The position numbers and the translations under genes are program-made. Below, piece after piece: positions 1 to 8,085 of a stretch of DNA of 64,000 bases (position 1 is the first letter of the stretch; each line of letters starts with the position of its first letter). The notes below the pieces were generated by a model. The model saw nothing but the letters and a program-made list of their open reading frames with translations. It was not told the origin of the DNA and ran no database searches. The stretch comes from JBJHCA01 sp050485785 (GTDB taxonomy: Bacteria; Bacteroidota; Bacteroidia; Chitinophagales; Saprospiraceae): assembly GCA_050485785.1 (NCBI GenBank), contig JBJHCA010000002.1, positions 1-64,000 of the forward strand. The letters run 5' to 3'.

Positions 1-727
1 TCTCAGCACCTCTGCGCTTACCCTGTCCACCGCGACCCGGGCGTTGCTGCTGGCTGGTCTTTTCGTTAACCGTAACTCCTACGTTGGGTGACAAGTCTCT
101 CTTACCCAGTACTTCACCTCTGCAAATCCAAACCTTTACGCCAATCTTACCGTAAATAGTTTGCGCTTCCTGAAGTGAATAATCAATATCCGATCGGAAA
201 GTATGCAATGGTGTACGTCCTTCCTTGTATTCTTCGGAACGTGCCATATCAGCTCCGTTCAACCGCCCGCTGATCCGTACTTTAATGCCTTCAGCTCCGG
301 CTCTCATTGAAGCCTGAATTGAAGTTTTAATAGCACGGCGGTAATTAACGCGGGCTTCGAGTTGCTTGGCAATGGTCTCTCCAACTATGGCCGCATCAAG
401 TTCAGGCTTGCGTATCTCCACTATGTTGATCTGAACATCCTTTTGCGTGAGCTTTTTAATTTCTTCACGAATACGATCAACTTCCTGACCACCTTTCCCG
501 ATGATTATACCGGGGCGGGAAGTATGGATAGTGATAGTGATCCGCTTCAGCGTTCTTTCGATCACTATTCTGGCAATACCGCCTTTTACAATACGAGCTT
601 TCAGGTAATTCCGGATTTTTTCGTCTTCCACAACTTTTCCTGCAAAGTCGTTACCGCCAAACCAACTTGAATCCCATCCTCTGATGATGCCAAGTCTGTT
701 GCCTATTGGATTTGTCTTTTGTCCCAT
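1..727 (-). CDS. rpsC: 30S ribosomal protein S3 (3' end beyond window)
   Basis: Small-subunit protein S3, which binds 16S rRNA in the head and lines the mRNA entry channel. Translating the minus strand from the ATG at 725-727 gives MGQKTNPIGNRLGIIRGWDS, the standard S3 start. The KH-domain loop IIIGKGGQEVDRI follows at about residue 70, then the C-terminal domain with VRISGRLNGADMARSEEYKE, and a basic Gly/Arg/Gln-rich tail. No stop codon is reached before base 1, so about 242 codons are visible and the gene continues to the left. It is the last visible gene of the str-S10 operon, 25 bp after rplV. Confidence 0.96.
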   Translation of the reverse strand, partial: MGQKTNPIGNRLGIIRGWDSSWFGGNDFAGKVVEDEKIRNYLKARIVKGGIARIVIERTLKRITITIHTSRPGIIIGKGGQEVDRIREEIKKLTQKDVQINIVEIRKPELDAAIVGETIAKQLEARVNYRRAIKTSIQASMRAGAEGIKVRISGRLNGADMARSEEYKEGRTPLHTFRSDIDYSLQEAQTIYGKIGVKVWICRGEVLGKRDLSPNVGVTVNEKTSQQQRPGRGGQGKRRGAE

Positions 728-752
728 AATTCTATATCTATCCGTCTAGAAA

Positions 753-1181
753 TTAAGCGTTTGATTGTTCAGCTACCGGAGTATCAGTACTGGCAGCAGT
801 ATCATTGTCAATGTCCTGATCTTCCATATCAACAGACAGTGGTACTCTGTTGGACACTACGATGGTAATGTGGTTGCTTCGCTTTCTGATGCGATGCGCA
901 CGTCCGTGCGGAGCAGGACGAAAGCGCTTCAACATAGGTCCTTCGTCAACTCTGATCTCCTTAATAAACAGATCGTGTTCATCAGCACTGGCCTCTGATT
1001 TCACCTCCCAGTTGGCAATAGCCGACAGCAGATTCTTCTCGATCCATCGTGCCGGATGCTTTTTGGTAAACTTGAGCAGATTCAGTGCGTGATCCACATC
1101 ATGACCCCTGACAATATCAGCTACCAACCGGGTTTTTCTCGGTGATAATGGGCAGTTTCTGAGCTTTGCAACAGCTTCCAT
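753..1181 (-). CDS. rplV: 50S ribosomal protein L22
   Basis: Large-subunit protein L22, which lines the peptide exit tunnel. I start it at the ATG at 1179-1181, giving MEAVAKLRNCPLSPRKTRLV, because this is where the conserved family begins. The frame is open for 12 more codons, to an ATG at 1215-1217, but that stretch is not family-like. The length is then 142 residues. The core ends at RIRKRSNHITIVVSNRVPL, and an acidic, Asp/Thr-rich tail of about 25 residues follows that E. coli L22 lacks. It lies between rpsS and rpsC in the standard S10 order. Confidence 0.95.
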   Translation of the reverse strand: MEAVAKLRNCPLSPRKTRLVADIVRGHDVDHALNLLKFTKKHPARWIEKNLLSAIANWEVKSEASADEHDLFIKEIRVDEGPMLKRFRPAPHGRAHRIRKRSNHITIVVSNRVPLSVDMEDQDIDNDTAASTDTPVAEQSNA

Positions 1182-1246
1182 GTCTGTATCTTTAATTATT
1201 CTGGATTCAACATTCAAATTCCCGGGCTTACCAAGCTTCGGGTTTT

Positions 1247-1513
1247 TTATCTCTTCTTACCTCCGTGACCTTTAAAGTTGCGGGTAGGTGAAAATTCACC
1301 TAACTTATGGCCAACCATATTCTCGGTAATATACACGGGTACAAAAGTTTTACCGTTGTGTACTGCGATGGTTTCACCAACCATATCCGGAATGATCATG
1401 GAAGCACGCGACCAGGTTTTGATCACGGATTTCCGCTTAGCATCCTTGGATTTAGCTACTTTTTCAAGCAACTTGTAAAAAACGTAAGGTCCTTTTTTGA
1501 GCGATCGAGCCAT
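1247..1513 (-). CDS. rpsS: 30S ribosomal protein S19
   Basis: S19 (88 residues) sits in the head of the small subunit next to S13 and contacts the A-site finger. The protein starts MARSLKKGPYVFYKLLEKV and carries the signature GHKLGEFSPTRNFKGHGGKK near the C-terminus, which is the full family length. It lies between rplB (41 bp upstream) and rplV in the normal S10 order, and is probably co-transcribed from the rpsL promoter. Confidence 0.97.
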   Translation of the reverse strand: MARSLKKGPYVFYKLLEKVAKSKDAKRKSVIKTWSRASMIIPDMVGETIAVHNGKTFVPVYITENMVGHKLGEFSPTRNFKGHGGKKR

Positions 1514-1554
1514 AATTGCCGTCGTTAAATTTGTTTACAATGATATCAAGCGGG

Positions 1555-2385
1555 TTATCGCTTTTTCTTTTTCCTGCTAATAATGAGGCTTGAAGAATGC
1601 TTCTTGTTGTTTCTGGTTTTGGCACCTTTTGCTATCAATCCTTTTCTGCTGCGCGGATGCCCACCTGAAGCGCGGCCTTCGCCACCTCCCATCGGGTGAT
1701 CTACCGGGTTCATGGCTACGGCACGGGTTCTTGGTCTGCGACCTAACCAGCGCTTTCTGCCGGCCTTACCCAAAACCTGAAGGCCGTGATCCGGGTTGGA
1801 AACCAGACCAACAGTTGCTCTGCATACAGATAAAATACGGCGTGTTTCACCGCTGGGAAGTTTAATAATGGTATACTTCCCTTCGCGACCCATCACCTGA
1901 GCAAAAGTACCGGCACTCCGCGCCAATGCTGCACCTTTTCCTGGTTGCATTTCGATGGCATGAACCGTGGCACCGAAAGGAATGCTCGCCAAAGGCAGTG
2001 CATTACCGGGCTCGATAGCTACTTTATCACCACTGATCACTTCTGATCCGGCAGTTACGCCCTGAGGAGCAAGAATGTATCTTTTTTCACCATCGCGGTA
2101 ATGCAGCAGAGCGATGAATGCACTGCGGTTTGGATCGTATTCGATAGAATGAACTTTTGCCGGTACACCATCTTTCTCTCTCTTGAAATCGATGATACGA
2201 TATAGTTTCTTATGTCCGCCTCCGCGGTACCGCATAGTACGACGACCGGCGGCATTGCGCCCGGCTTTCTGTTTGATACCTACGGTCAGCGATTTTTCGG
2301 GAGTATCCGAAGTAATCTCAGTATAGGCATTACCTATTCTCTGACGAAGTCCCGGAGTTACCGGATTGTATTTTTTAACTGGCAT
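1555..2385 (-). CDS. rplB: 50S ribosomal protein L2
   Basis: L2 (276 residues) is a primary 23S rRNA-binding protein needed for subunit association and peptidyl transferase assembly. The N-terminal OB-like domain (GRRTMRYRGGGHKKLYRIID, residues about 49-68) is followed by the SH3-like barrel. The conserved C-terminal segment NPVDHPMGGGEGRASGGHPR includes the functionally important His, and the protein ends in a Lys/Arg tail. It matches the family length, with nothing unusual. It sits between rplW and rpsS. Confidence 0.97.
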   Translation of the reverse strand: MPVKKYNPVTPGLRQRIGNAYTEITSDTPEKSLTVGIKQKAGRNAAGRRTMRYRGGGHKKLYRIIDFKREKDGVPAKVHSIEYDPNRSAFIALLHYRDGEKRYILAPQGVTAGSEVISGDKVAIEPGNALPLASIPFGATVHAIEMQPGKGAALARSAGTFAQVMGREGKYTIIKLPSGETRRILSVCRATVGLVSNPDHGLQVLGKAGRKRWLGRRPRTRAVAMNPVDHPMGGGEGRASGGHPRSRKGLIAKGAKTRNNKKHSSSLIISRKKKKR

Positions 2386-2440
2386 AGTATATGCTTTTTG
2401 ACCGGCTCAGATGAGCCCAAAATTTACATGCTCAAACAAT

Positions 2441-2737
2441 CTACATTTCACCAAAAAAGTCGATGGTCTCGCCATCTTCCAGTGTTATAACAGCCTTTTT
2501 GAAAGATTTTTTAGCCCCCTGAATCATTCCGGCACGCGTCATACGGGTTTTTGCTTTACCCGGCATGGTGAGCGTATTTACAGCCTTCACATTCACGTTG
2601 TACATGTCTTTCACTGCGTTTTTAATCTCAATTTTGTTCGCATCTCTGTTTACTACAAACATGTACTGATTTCTCTTTTCTCCTAAGAGTTCAGATTTTT
2701 CAGTAATCAGGGGGCGAATCAATATCTGCTTAGCCAT
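2441..2737 (-). CDS. rplW: 50S ribosomal protein L23
   Basis: L23 (98 residues) sits at the polypeptide exit and is the docking site for trigger factor and SRP. It starts MAKQILIRPLITEKSELLGE, with the family signature PLITEKS and the extended loop KAKTRMTRAGMIQGAKKSFKK. It lies 19 bp after rplD and 55 bp before rplB, so it is in the operon in its normal place. Confidence 0.95.
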   Translation of the reverse strand: MAKQILIRPLITEKSELLGEKRNQYMFVVNRDANKIEIKNAVKDMYNVNVKAVNTLTMPGKAKTRMTRAGMIQGAKKSFKKAVITLEDGETIDFFGEM

Positions 2738-2756
2738 GGCTTCTTAATTTAGTCGG

Positions 2757-3383
2757 TTAAGATAAACGCTTTGTCAACAGCTCTACTGATGATTCAGACA
2801 ACAACACTGCGTTAGCATCGAGCAATTCGTATACATTGACCGTGTTTGCTGTTGCCATGCGGTTTCCCGGAATATTTCTACCGCTCAGATAAAGGTTCTT
2901 ATCGCTTTCGGCAGTGATCAGGAGAGTTTTCTTATCGGCTACACCCAACTTTTCGAGGATACCGACGTACTCTCTGGTTTTTGGTGCATCGAAGGTAAAG
3001 TCTTCCAAAACGATGAGTTCATTCTCACGGGCTTTTACCGAGAACGCAGAACGCTGAGCGAGTTGCTTTACCTTCTTATTGAGCTGGATCGAATAATCTC
3101 TGGGCTGGGGGCCAAACATAGTTCCTCCGCCACGGAAAAGTGGATTCTTAATATCCCCAGCTCTGGCAGTACCGGTTCCTTTTTGCTTTTTAATTTTACG
3201 CGTAGATCCTTTAACCTCGCTTCGGCCTTTGGTTTTGTGTAAACCGCGGCGCTGAGCACTTCGGTATTGCTTTACGGCAAGATAAAGAGCATGTTCATGA
3301 GGTTCAGCTCCAAAAATGCTTTCGGGCAGCTCGATCTCGCGACCAGTCTTTTCACCCAGTATGTTATATACATCAAGTTTCAT
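2757..3383 (-). CDS. rplD: 50S ribosomal protein L4
   Basis: L4 binds 23S rRNA and extends a loop into the exit tunnel; in some bacteria it also autoregulates the S10 operon. I place the start at the ATG at 3381-3383 (MKLDVYNILGEKTGREIELP, 208 residues), which matches the family N-terminus. An in-frame ATG six codons upstream, at 3401, would overlap the rplC stop. The extended loop contains GSTRKIKKQKGTGTARAGDI and FRGGGTMFGPQPRDYS, both diagnostic of L4. Confidence 0.95.
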   Translation of the reverse strand: MKLDVYNILGEKTGREIELPESIFGAEPHEHALYLAVKQYRSAQRRGLHKTKGRSEVKGSTRKIKKQKGTGTARAGDIKNPLFRGGGTMFGPQPRDYSIQLNKKVKQLAQRSAFSVKARENELIVLEDFTFDAPKTREYVGILEKLGVADKKTLLITAESDKNLYLSGRNIPGNRMATANTVNVYELLDANAVLLSESSVELLTKRLS

Positions 3384-3390
3384 GACGGTA

Positions 3391-4011
3391 CTATTTTTCA
3401 ATAATTACAAATGAACCTTTATGCCCGGGGATAGCACCCTTTACAAGCATTAAATTCTTCTCAGGATACACCTTAAGAATTTTCAGGTTTTTTACTTTAA
3501 CACGGCCACCGCCAGTTTGGCCGGCCATTCTCATTCCCTTAAATACTTTTGAGGGAAATGATGATGCACCAATAGAACCCGGGTGACGGGCACGGTTGTG
3601 CTGACCGTGAGTAGCATCGTTAACACCACTAAAGCCGTGGCGTTTTACAACACCCTGAAAGCCTTTACCCTTGGATGTGCCAATAGCGCTGACCTGGTCG
3701 CCCGGAGCGAACACTTCATCCACGGTAACGGTTTCACCCACAGATTTTCCCAGATTACAATCGCGAAACTCCACAACTTTTCTCAGCGGGGCAGTGCCTG
3801 CTTTGTTAAAGTGGCCTTTTAGCGGATCAGAAGTATTTTTCTCCTTTCTATCGCCAAAGCCAAGCTGGGTGGCATAGTAGCCATCGGATTCATCTGTTTT
3901 TACCTGTGTAACAACACAAGGACCTGCTTCAACGATAGTACAGGCGATGTGTCGCCCTGATTCGTCGAATATGCTGGTCATACCAATTTTTCTCCCTATC
4001 AATCCATTCAT
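3391..4011 (-). CDS. rplC: 50S ribosomal protein L3
   Basis: L3 (206 residues) is an early assembly protein with an extension reaching the peptidyl transferase centre. It starts MNGLIGRKIGMTSIFDESGR. The signature HGFSGVNDATHGQHNRARHP is followed by GSIGASSFPSKVFKGMRMAG, and the Gln that is methylated in some species is present in HGQHN. The length is normal. It lies 77 bp after rpsJ. Confidence 0.97.
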   Translation of the reverse strand: MNGLIGRKIGMTSIFDESGRHIACTIVEAGPCVVTQVKTDESDGYYATQLGFGDRKEKNTSDPLKGHFNKAGTAPLRKVVEFRDCNLGKSVGETVTVDEVFAPGDQVSAIGTSKGKGFQGVVKRHGFSGVNDATHGQHNRARHPGSIGASSFPSKVFKGMRMAGQTGGGRVKVKNLKILKVYPEKNLMLVKGAIPGHKGSFVIIEK

Positions 4012-4088
4012 GGTCCAATATTTTTAAGAGCATATCCATAGCAAGACTGCGCTTGCCGTTTTTATGCCGGAACCGGAATCATTTTTAA

Positions 4089-4397
4089 TTAAGTTAATTT
4101 CACCTGGATGTCAACTCCGCTTGGGAGTTCCAATTTGGACAGGGCGTCCACTGTTTTTTGAGTAGGCGTGTAGATCTCAATGAGACGTTTATGTGTACGC
4201 AATTGGAATTGTTCACGCGATTTTTTATTCACGTGCGGTGAGCGCAACACAGTAAACACTTCTTTCTCAGTTGGCAGCGGAATCGGGCCTGTGACAACTG
4301 CCCCGCTATTTCTTACTGTTTTCACAATCTTCTCAGTTGATTTGTCCACAAGGTTGTGATCATAAGAGCGGAGCTTAATACGAATTTTCTGATTCAT
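4089..4397 (-). CDS. rpsJ: 30S ribosomal protein S10
   Basis: S10 (102 residues) is a head protein of the small subunit and, as NusE, also part of transcription antitermination complexes. It starts MNQKIRIKLRSYDHNLVDKS, contains GPIPLPTEKEVFTVLRSPHV and ends with LPSGVDIQVKLT. It directly follows fusA with no tuf gene between them, an arrangement common in Bacteroidota that merges the str and S10 operons. Confidence 0.97.
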   Translation of the reverse strand: MNQKIRIKLRSYDHNLVDKSTEKIVKTVRNSGAVVTGPIPLPTEKEVFTVLRSPHVNKKSREQFQLRTHKRLIEIYTPTQKTVDALSKLELPSGVDIQVKLT

Positions 4398-4469
4398 AGC
4401 CTTTTAGTTATTATGTCAAAGGTTTCAAAACGGATGAGCCTTTGCTCACCCGACTAACTCGGTTCAAAA

Positions 4470-6608
4470 TTATGCGTTTACAGTACCTTTTGCCTTAGCA
4501 ATAATTTCATCGGCAATATTCTTAGGAGCCGGTGCATAGTGTCCAAACTCCATGGTTGACGATGCTCTTCCTGATGTAATAGTTCTGAGCTGGGTTACAT
4601 ATCCAAACATCTCAGACAAGGGCACTTCGGCTTTGATGGCTACAGCACCACCCGGACGTGGAGTTTGACCTTTAGGTAATCCGCGGCGACGGTTAAGGTC
4701 ACCAATTACCGGTCCAACATAATCCTCAGGTGTTACCACTTCCAGTTCCATGATGGGCTCGAGAAGTACCGGACCCGCCTTGGGTGCAGCGGCTTTGAAT
4801 CCTTCTTTGGCACAAAGCTCAAAAGCGATGGGCTTGGAGTCTACCGCATGAGTAGAACCATCGTAAACCCTAACTTTCATACTGTCCATTCCGTAGCCGG
4901 CCAGCACACCGTTATCCATCATCTCTTTGAAGCCTTTCTCAACAGAAGGTATCAATTCACGGGGAATAGAACCACCTACTATGTTATTCACAAACTGAAG
5001 GCGAACTTTTCCATCTTTAAATTCCTGACTATCGAGGAATTCCTGATCGGCAGGGCCAATCTCAAATTCCATATCGGCAAACAGACCGGCACCACCGGTT
5101 TGCTTTTTAAGACGTTCCCGATGAGAAACGTTAGTGGTAAGAGCCTCCTTATAATTGACCTGAGGGGCACCTTGATTGCATTCTACTTTGAATTCCCTTT
5201 TGAGGCGATCGAGAATGATCTCAAGGTGAAGCTCTCCCATACCACTGATTACGGTTTGGCCGGTTTCTTCATCATTCTTAACGCGGAAGGTAGGATCTTC
5301 TTCTGCCAGCTTAGCCAAAGCCATACCGAGCTTATCGAGGTCTTTCTGCGTTTTGGGCTCAATGGCGATACCGATTACAGGATCAGGGAACGTAATAGAT
5401 TCCAGAATGATCGGCTTGTTCTCGTCACAAAGCGTATCACCGGTCCGGATATCTTTAAATCCAACCACAGCTGCAATGTCACCGGCCTGAACCACATCAA
5501 TGGGGTTCTGCTTATTGGCATGCATCTGGAAAATCCTGGATATCCGCTCTTTGCGATCAGAACGTGTATTCTTCACATATGACCCGCTTTCCAGTTTACC
5601 GCTGTACACCCGGATATAGGCCAGGCGGCCCACGTAAGGGTCAGTGGTAATCTTGAAAGCCAGAGCAGCAAACGGCTCCGAGGGATCGGGTTTTCTCGAT
5701 ATTTCTTCTTCAGTATCAGGATGTATTCCCGTTACTGCTTCGACATCTACCGGAGAAGGTAAAAATGCACATACCGCATCAAGCAAAAGCTGAACACCTT
5801 TATTCTTAAAGGCGGAACCGCACATCATAGGTACGATCTTCATATCGATGGTAGCCGCTCTGATTGCAGCGCGCATATCGAGTTTCGTGATGCTGTCCGG
5901 ATCTTCAAAATACTTTTCCATCAGGCCATCATCATACTCTGCAATGGTTTCTACCAGTTCGTCGCGATAGCTTTTTACAATATCTTTGAGATCTTCCGGA
6001 ACTTCCACCTCTTTAAACTGAACACCCTGCGTGGTATCATCCCAGATAAGGCCAATGTTGTCAAGCAGGTCAACTATGCCGATGAAGTTTTCTTCAGAAC
6101 CGATGGGAATTGTGATGGGAACTGCACGGGCACCTAATTTTTCGCGTACATCGTTAACTACGGCAAAAAAATCTGCACCGCTGCGATCCATTTTATTCAC
6201 AAATCCGATACGCGGAACCCGGTAGCGGTCAGCCTGACGCCAAACCGTTTCTGATTGAGGCTCTACCCCACTCACTGCACAGAACAAAGCCACAGTACCG
6301 TCGAGAACGCGAAGTGAGCGCTCAACTTCTACGGTAAAGTCAACGTGGCCGGGAGTATCGATAATGTTAATCACATAATCATTGCCATCCCACTTCCACT
6401 CCGTTTTTGTAGCGGCAGAAGTAATGGTAATACCGCGCTCCTGCTCCTGTTCCATGTGGTCCATGGTAGCAGTACCTTCGTGCACCTCACCCAGTTTGTG
6501 AGATTTACCGGTAAAATACAGAATGCGCTCGGTAGTGGTAGTTTTACCCGCATCGATGTGTGCGGCAATACCGATATTACGCGTATATTTCAGTTGTTCT
6601 TTTGACAT
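4470..6608 (-). CDS. fusA: Translation elongation factor G
   Basis: EF-G (712 residues) is the GTPase that drives ribosomal translocation and, with RRF, recycling. The G-domain motifs are clear: P-loop AHIDAGKTT at residues 16-24, switch II DTPGH, and NKMD. Later signatures are the domain III segment DPTFRVKNDEETGQTVISGM, the domain IV tip region (GYGMDSMKVRVYDGSTHAVD) and the domain V segment MFGYVTQLRTITSGRASSTM. It is slightly longer than the E. coli protein. It sits 45 bp after rpsG and 72 bp before rpsJ. This is the only fusA copy visible here. Confidence 0.98.
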   Translation of the reverse strand: MSKEQLKYTRNIGIAAHIDAGKTTTTERILYFTGKSHKLGEVHEGTATMDHMEQEQERGITITSAATKTEWKWDGNDYVINIIDTPGHVDFTVEVERSLRVLDGTVALFCAVSGVEPQSETVWRQADRYRVPRIGFVNKMDRSGADFFAVVNDVREKLGARAVPITIPIGSEENFIGIVDLLDNIGLIWDDTTQGVQFKEVEVPEDLKDIVKSYRDELVETIAEYDDGLMEKYFEDPDSITKLDMRAAIRAATIDMKIVPMMCGSAFKNKGVQLLLDAVCAFLPSPVDVEAVTGIHPDTEEEISRKPDPSEPFAALAFKITTDPYVGRLAYIRVYSGKLESGSYVKNTRSDRKERISRIFQMHANKQNPIDVVQAGDIAAVVGFKDIRTGDTLCDENKPIILESITFPDPVIGIAIEPKTQKDLDKLGMALAKLAEEDPTFRVKNDEETGQTVISGMGELHLEIILDRLKREFKVECNQGAPQVNYKEALTTNVSHRERLKKQTGGAGLFADMEFEIGPADQEFLDSQEFKDGKVRLQFVNNIVGGSIPRELIPSVEKGFKEMMDNGVLAGYGMDSMKVRVYDGSTHAVDSKPIAFELCAKEGFKAAAPKAGPVLLEPIMELEVVTPEDYVGPVIGDLNRRRGLPKGQTPRPGGAVAIKAEVPLSEMFGYVTQLRTITSGRASSTMEFGHYAPAPKNIADEIIAKAKGTVNA

Positions 6609-6653
6609 GGTCAGTTTAGGTCAGTATGATACTTTAAAAATTCGTTATAACAA

Positions 6654-7121
6654 TTACACCCTGAAGTGAGCGAAAGCACGGTTGGACTCTGCCATTTTAT
6701 GCGTATCCTCTTTTCTTTTCACGGCAGCGCCTTCATTGTTGGCAGCAGCCATTAGTTCTGCGGCAAGTTTGGTTGCCATTCCCTTACCGCTGCGTTTGCG
6801 CGAAAAGGCAATAAGCCACTTCATTCCGATGGAGAGCTTGCGGTTTGCCGGAATTTCCGTAGGGATCTGGAACGTAGCACCACCGATACGGCGGCTGCGA
6901 ACCTCAACCTGGGGCATAGCATTATTGACAGCACGCTTCCAGATGGCGTGTGGATCTTCACTCATTTTCTTTTCGATGATATCCATGGCATCGTAGAAAA
7001 TGGCAAATGATGTGGACTTCTTGCCTTCCCACATCATATTATTGACAAATTGAGTAACCATCGGGTCGTTAAATCTGGGATCCGGTGAAATAACTCTTGG
7101 TTTCGGTTTTCTTTTCCTCAT
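6654..7121 (-). CDS. rpsG: 30S ribosomal protein S7
   Basis: S7 (155 residues) organises the 3' major domain of 16S rRNA and contacts E-site tRNA and mRNA. It starts MRKRKPKPRVISPDPRFNDP. The helix-rich core has VNNAMPQVEVRSRRIGGATF and the C-terminal KRKEDTHKMAESNRAFAHFR. It lies between rpsL and fusA in the classical str order. Confidence 0.97.
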   Translation of the reverse strand: MRKRKPKPRVISPDPRFNDPMVTQFVNNMMWEGKKSTSFAIFYDAMDIIEKKMSEDPHAIWKRAVNNAMPQVEVRSRRIGGATFQIPTEIPANRKLSIGMKWLIAFSRKRSGKGMATKLAAELMAAANNEGAAVKRKEDTHKMAESNRAFAHFRV

Positions 7122-7163
7122 GACTTGGTTAATCGTTTAATCGGCTAAACTTTTAGTGTCCGG

Positions 7164-7538
7164 TTACTTCTTGGGCCTTTTGGCACCGTAACGCGAACGG
7201 CTTTGCTTTCTGTCATTTACACCGGCGGTATCCAGCGCACCACGCACAATGGTGTAACGTACACCGGGCAAATCTTTTACCCTGCCACCGCGAACCAGCA
7301 CAATGCTGTGTTCCTGCAGGTTATGTCCTTCACCCGGAATGTAGCAGATCACCTCATTACCCGTTGTAAGCCTTACTTTAGCCACCTTTCTGAGGGCTGA
7401 ATTTGGCTTCTTGGGCGACGTGGTATACACCCTGGTACATACACCCCTGCGCTGAGGGCAGGCATTTAATGCACGGGTTTTACTCTTTTCCTCAATTTTT
7501 TTACGCCCTTTGCGTACTAACTGATTAATTGTCGGCAT
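7164..7538 (-). CDS. rpsL: 30S ribosomal protein S12
   Basis: S12 (124 residues) sits at the decoding centre. It starts MPTINQLVRKGRKKIEEKSK. The loop TTSPKKPNSALRKVAKVRL and the segment GGRVKDLPGVRYTIVRGALD are intact. The two Lys positions in these segments at which substitution gives streptomycin resistance in other bacteria are unchanged, so the sequence is wild-type there. This is the first gene of the str-S10 operon and lies about 80 bp downstream of a strong promoter match at 7618-7648. Confidence 0.97.
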   Translation of the reverse strand: MPTINQLVRKGRKKIEEKSKTRALNACPQRRGVCTRVYTTSPKKPNSALRKVAKVRLTTGNEVICYIPGEGHNLQEHSIVLVRGGRVKDLPGVRYTIVRGALDTAGVNDRKQSRSRYGAKRPKK

Positions 7539-7617
7539 AAACGATCTTTCCTGTTTTACACGATGTTAAACAATTGAATAACAATCCATTAAGTCTTGCT
7601 TTATCCAATTGCGCACG

Positions 7618-7648
7618 CAAAGATAGGAGTATTGTTTTGATTCACAAA
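7618..7648 (-). promoter_or_regulatory. Promoter of the rpsL/str-S10 operon
   Basis: On the minus strand a TTTG (7645-7648) lies exactly 19 nt before TATCTTTG (7618-7625). This matches the known Bacteroidota primary sigma-factor consensus TTTG-N19-TAnnTTTG at every fixed base. The predicted transcript starts near 7611, leaving a leader of about 73 nt before rpsL. It is the only site in the window where I found both elements at ideal spacing. Confidence 0.8.
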
Positions 7649-8052
7649 GCATAGGCTCTCACAAAATGAGAAAAAAGTGAAAGTTTTTTTGCGGGATTTC
7701 AATTTCCATCCAAGCTACGGAGCAATGCATTGAGTGGAAAAGCTGGGGTTTATTCTTTTTGATCACACTTTGTGGGTTCACTTCGTTCACTTTGGCTTAT
7801 TCAGCCTTATGGCCTGAGGGGCTCTGAAAAAGCATTGCCAAAAGGGATTTATACGTATCAACCGACATCAGGATGGGGATGTGGCTTCTACCCGGGACTA
7901 ACGGAACGACAACTTTACAAAATCACAAAGAGGTATATAAAAAAATATAGCTCATTTCCCCTCAACCTAAACATAAGGTAGTATCCATTGCCAGAGTGAG
8001 CCGTACATCCGGTGAAGCGCGAATAATATCGGCGATTACAGGCTGAAAAATC

Positions 8053-8060
8053 TATCTTTG
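8053..8060 (+). promoter_or_regulatory. Putative -7 box of the glucosaminidase/LysM gene
   Basis: TATCTTTG matches the Bacteroidota -7 consensus TAnnTTTG and lies 25 nt before the ATG at 8086. No TTTG is present at the ideal upstream position (8030-8033), so only the -7 element supports this site. Confidence 0.45.
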
Positions 8061-8085
8061 CGACAATACGGTAAAAAATAGAAGG

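Larger units (their letters stand above)
7539..8085. other. 547-bp divergent intergenic region
   Basis: The left end holds the rpsL promoter (minus) and the right end the -7 box of the LysM gene (plus). In between, 7650-8040, I see no convincing gene. A plus-strand open frame of 69 codons at 7772-7981 has no recognisable protein features. The sequence has a short direct repeat (TTCAC-TTCG-TTCAC near 7790). It may be degraded coding or mobile DNA, but I cannot show this. Confidence 0.5.

Noticed and set aside
4398..4469. A missing tuf gene between fusA and rpsJ as an anomaly
   Set aside because: Absence of tuf here is common in Bacteroidota and needs no special explanation.
4848..5582. Plus-strand open frame of 244 codons inside fusA
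   Set aside because: Lies entirely antisense to a perfectly conserved fusA and has no protein features; a shadow frame.
7772..7981. Plus-strand 69-codon open frame upstream of the LysM gene
   Set aside because: No signal peptide, no recognisable domain, no leader motif; could be chance.
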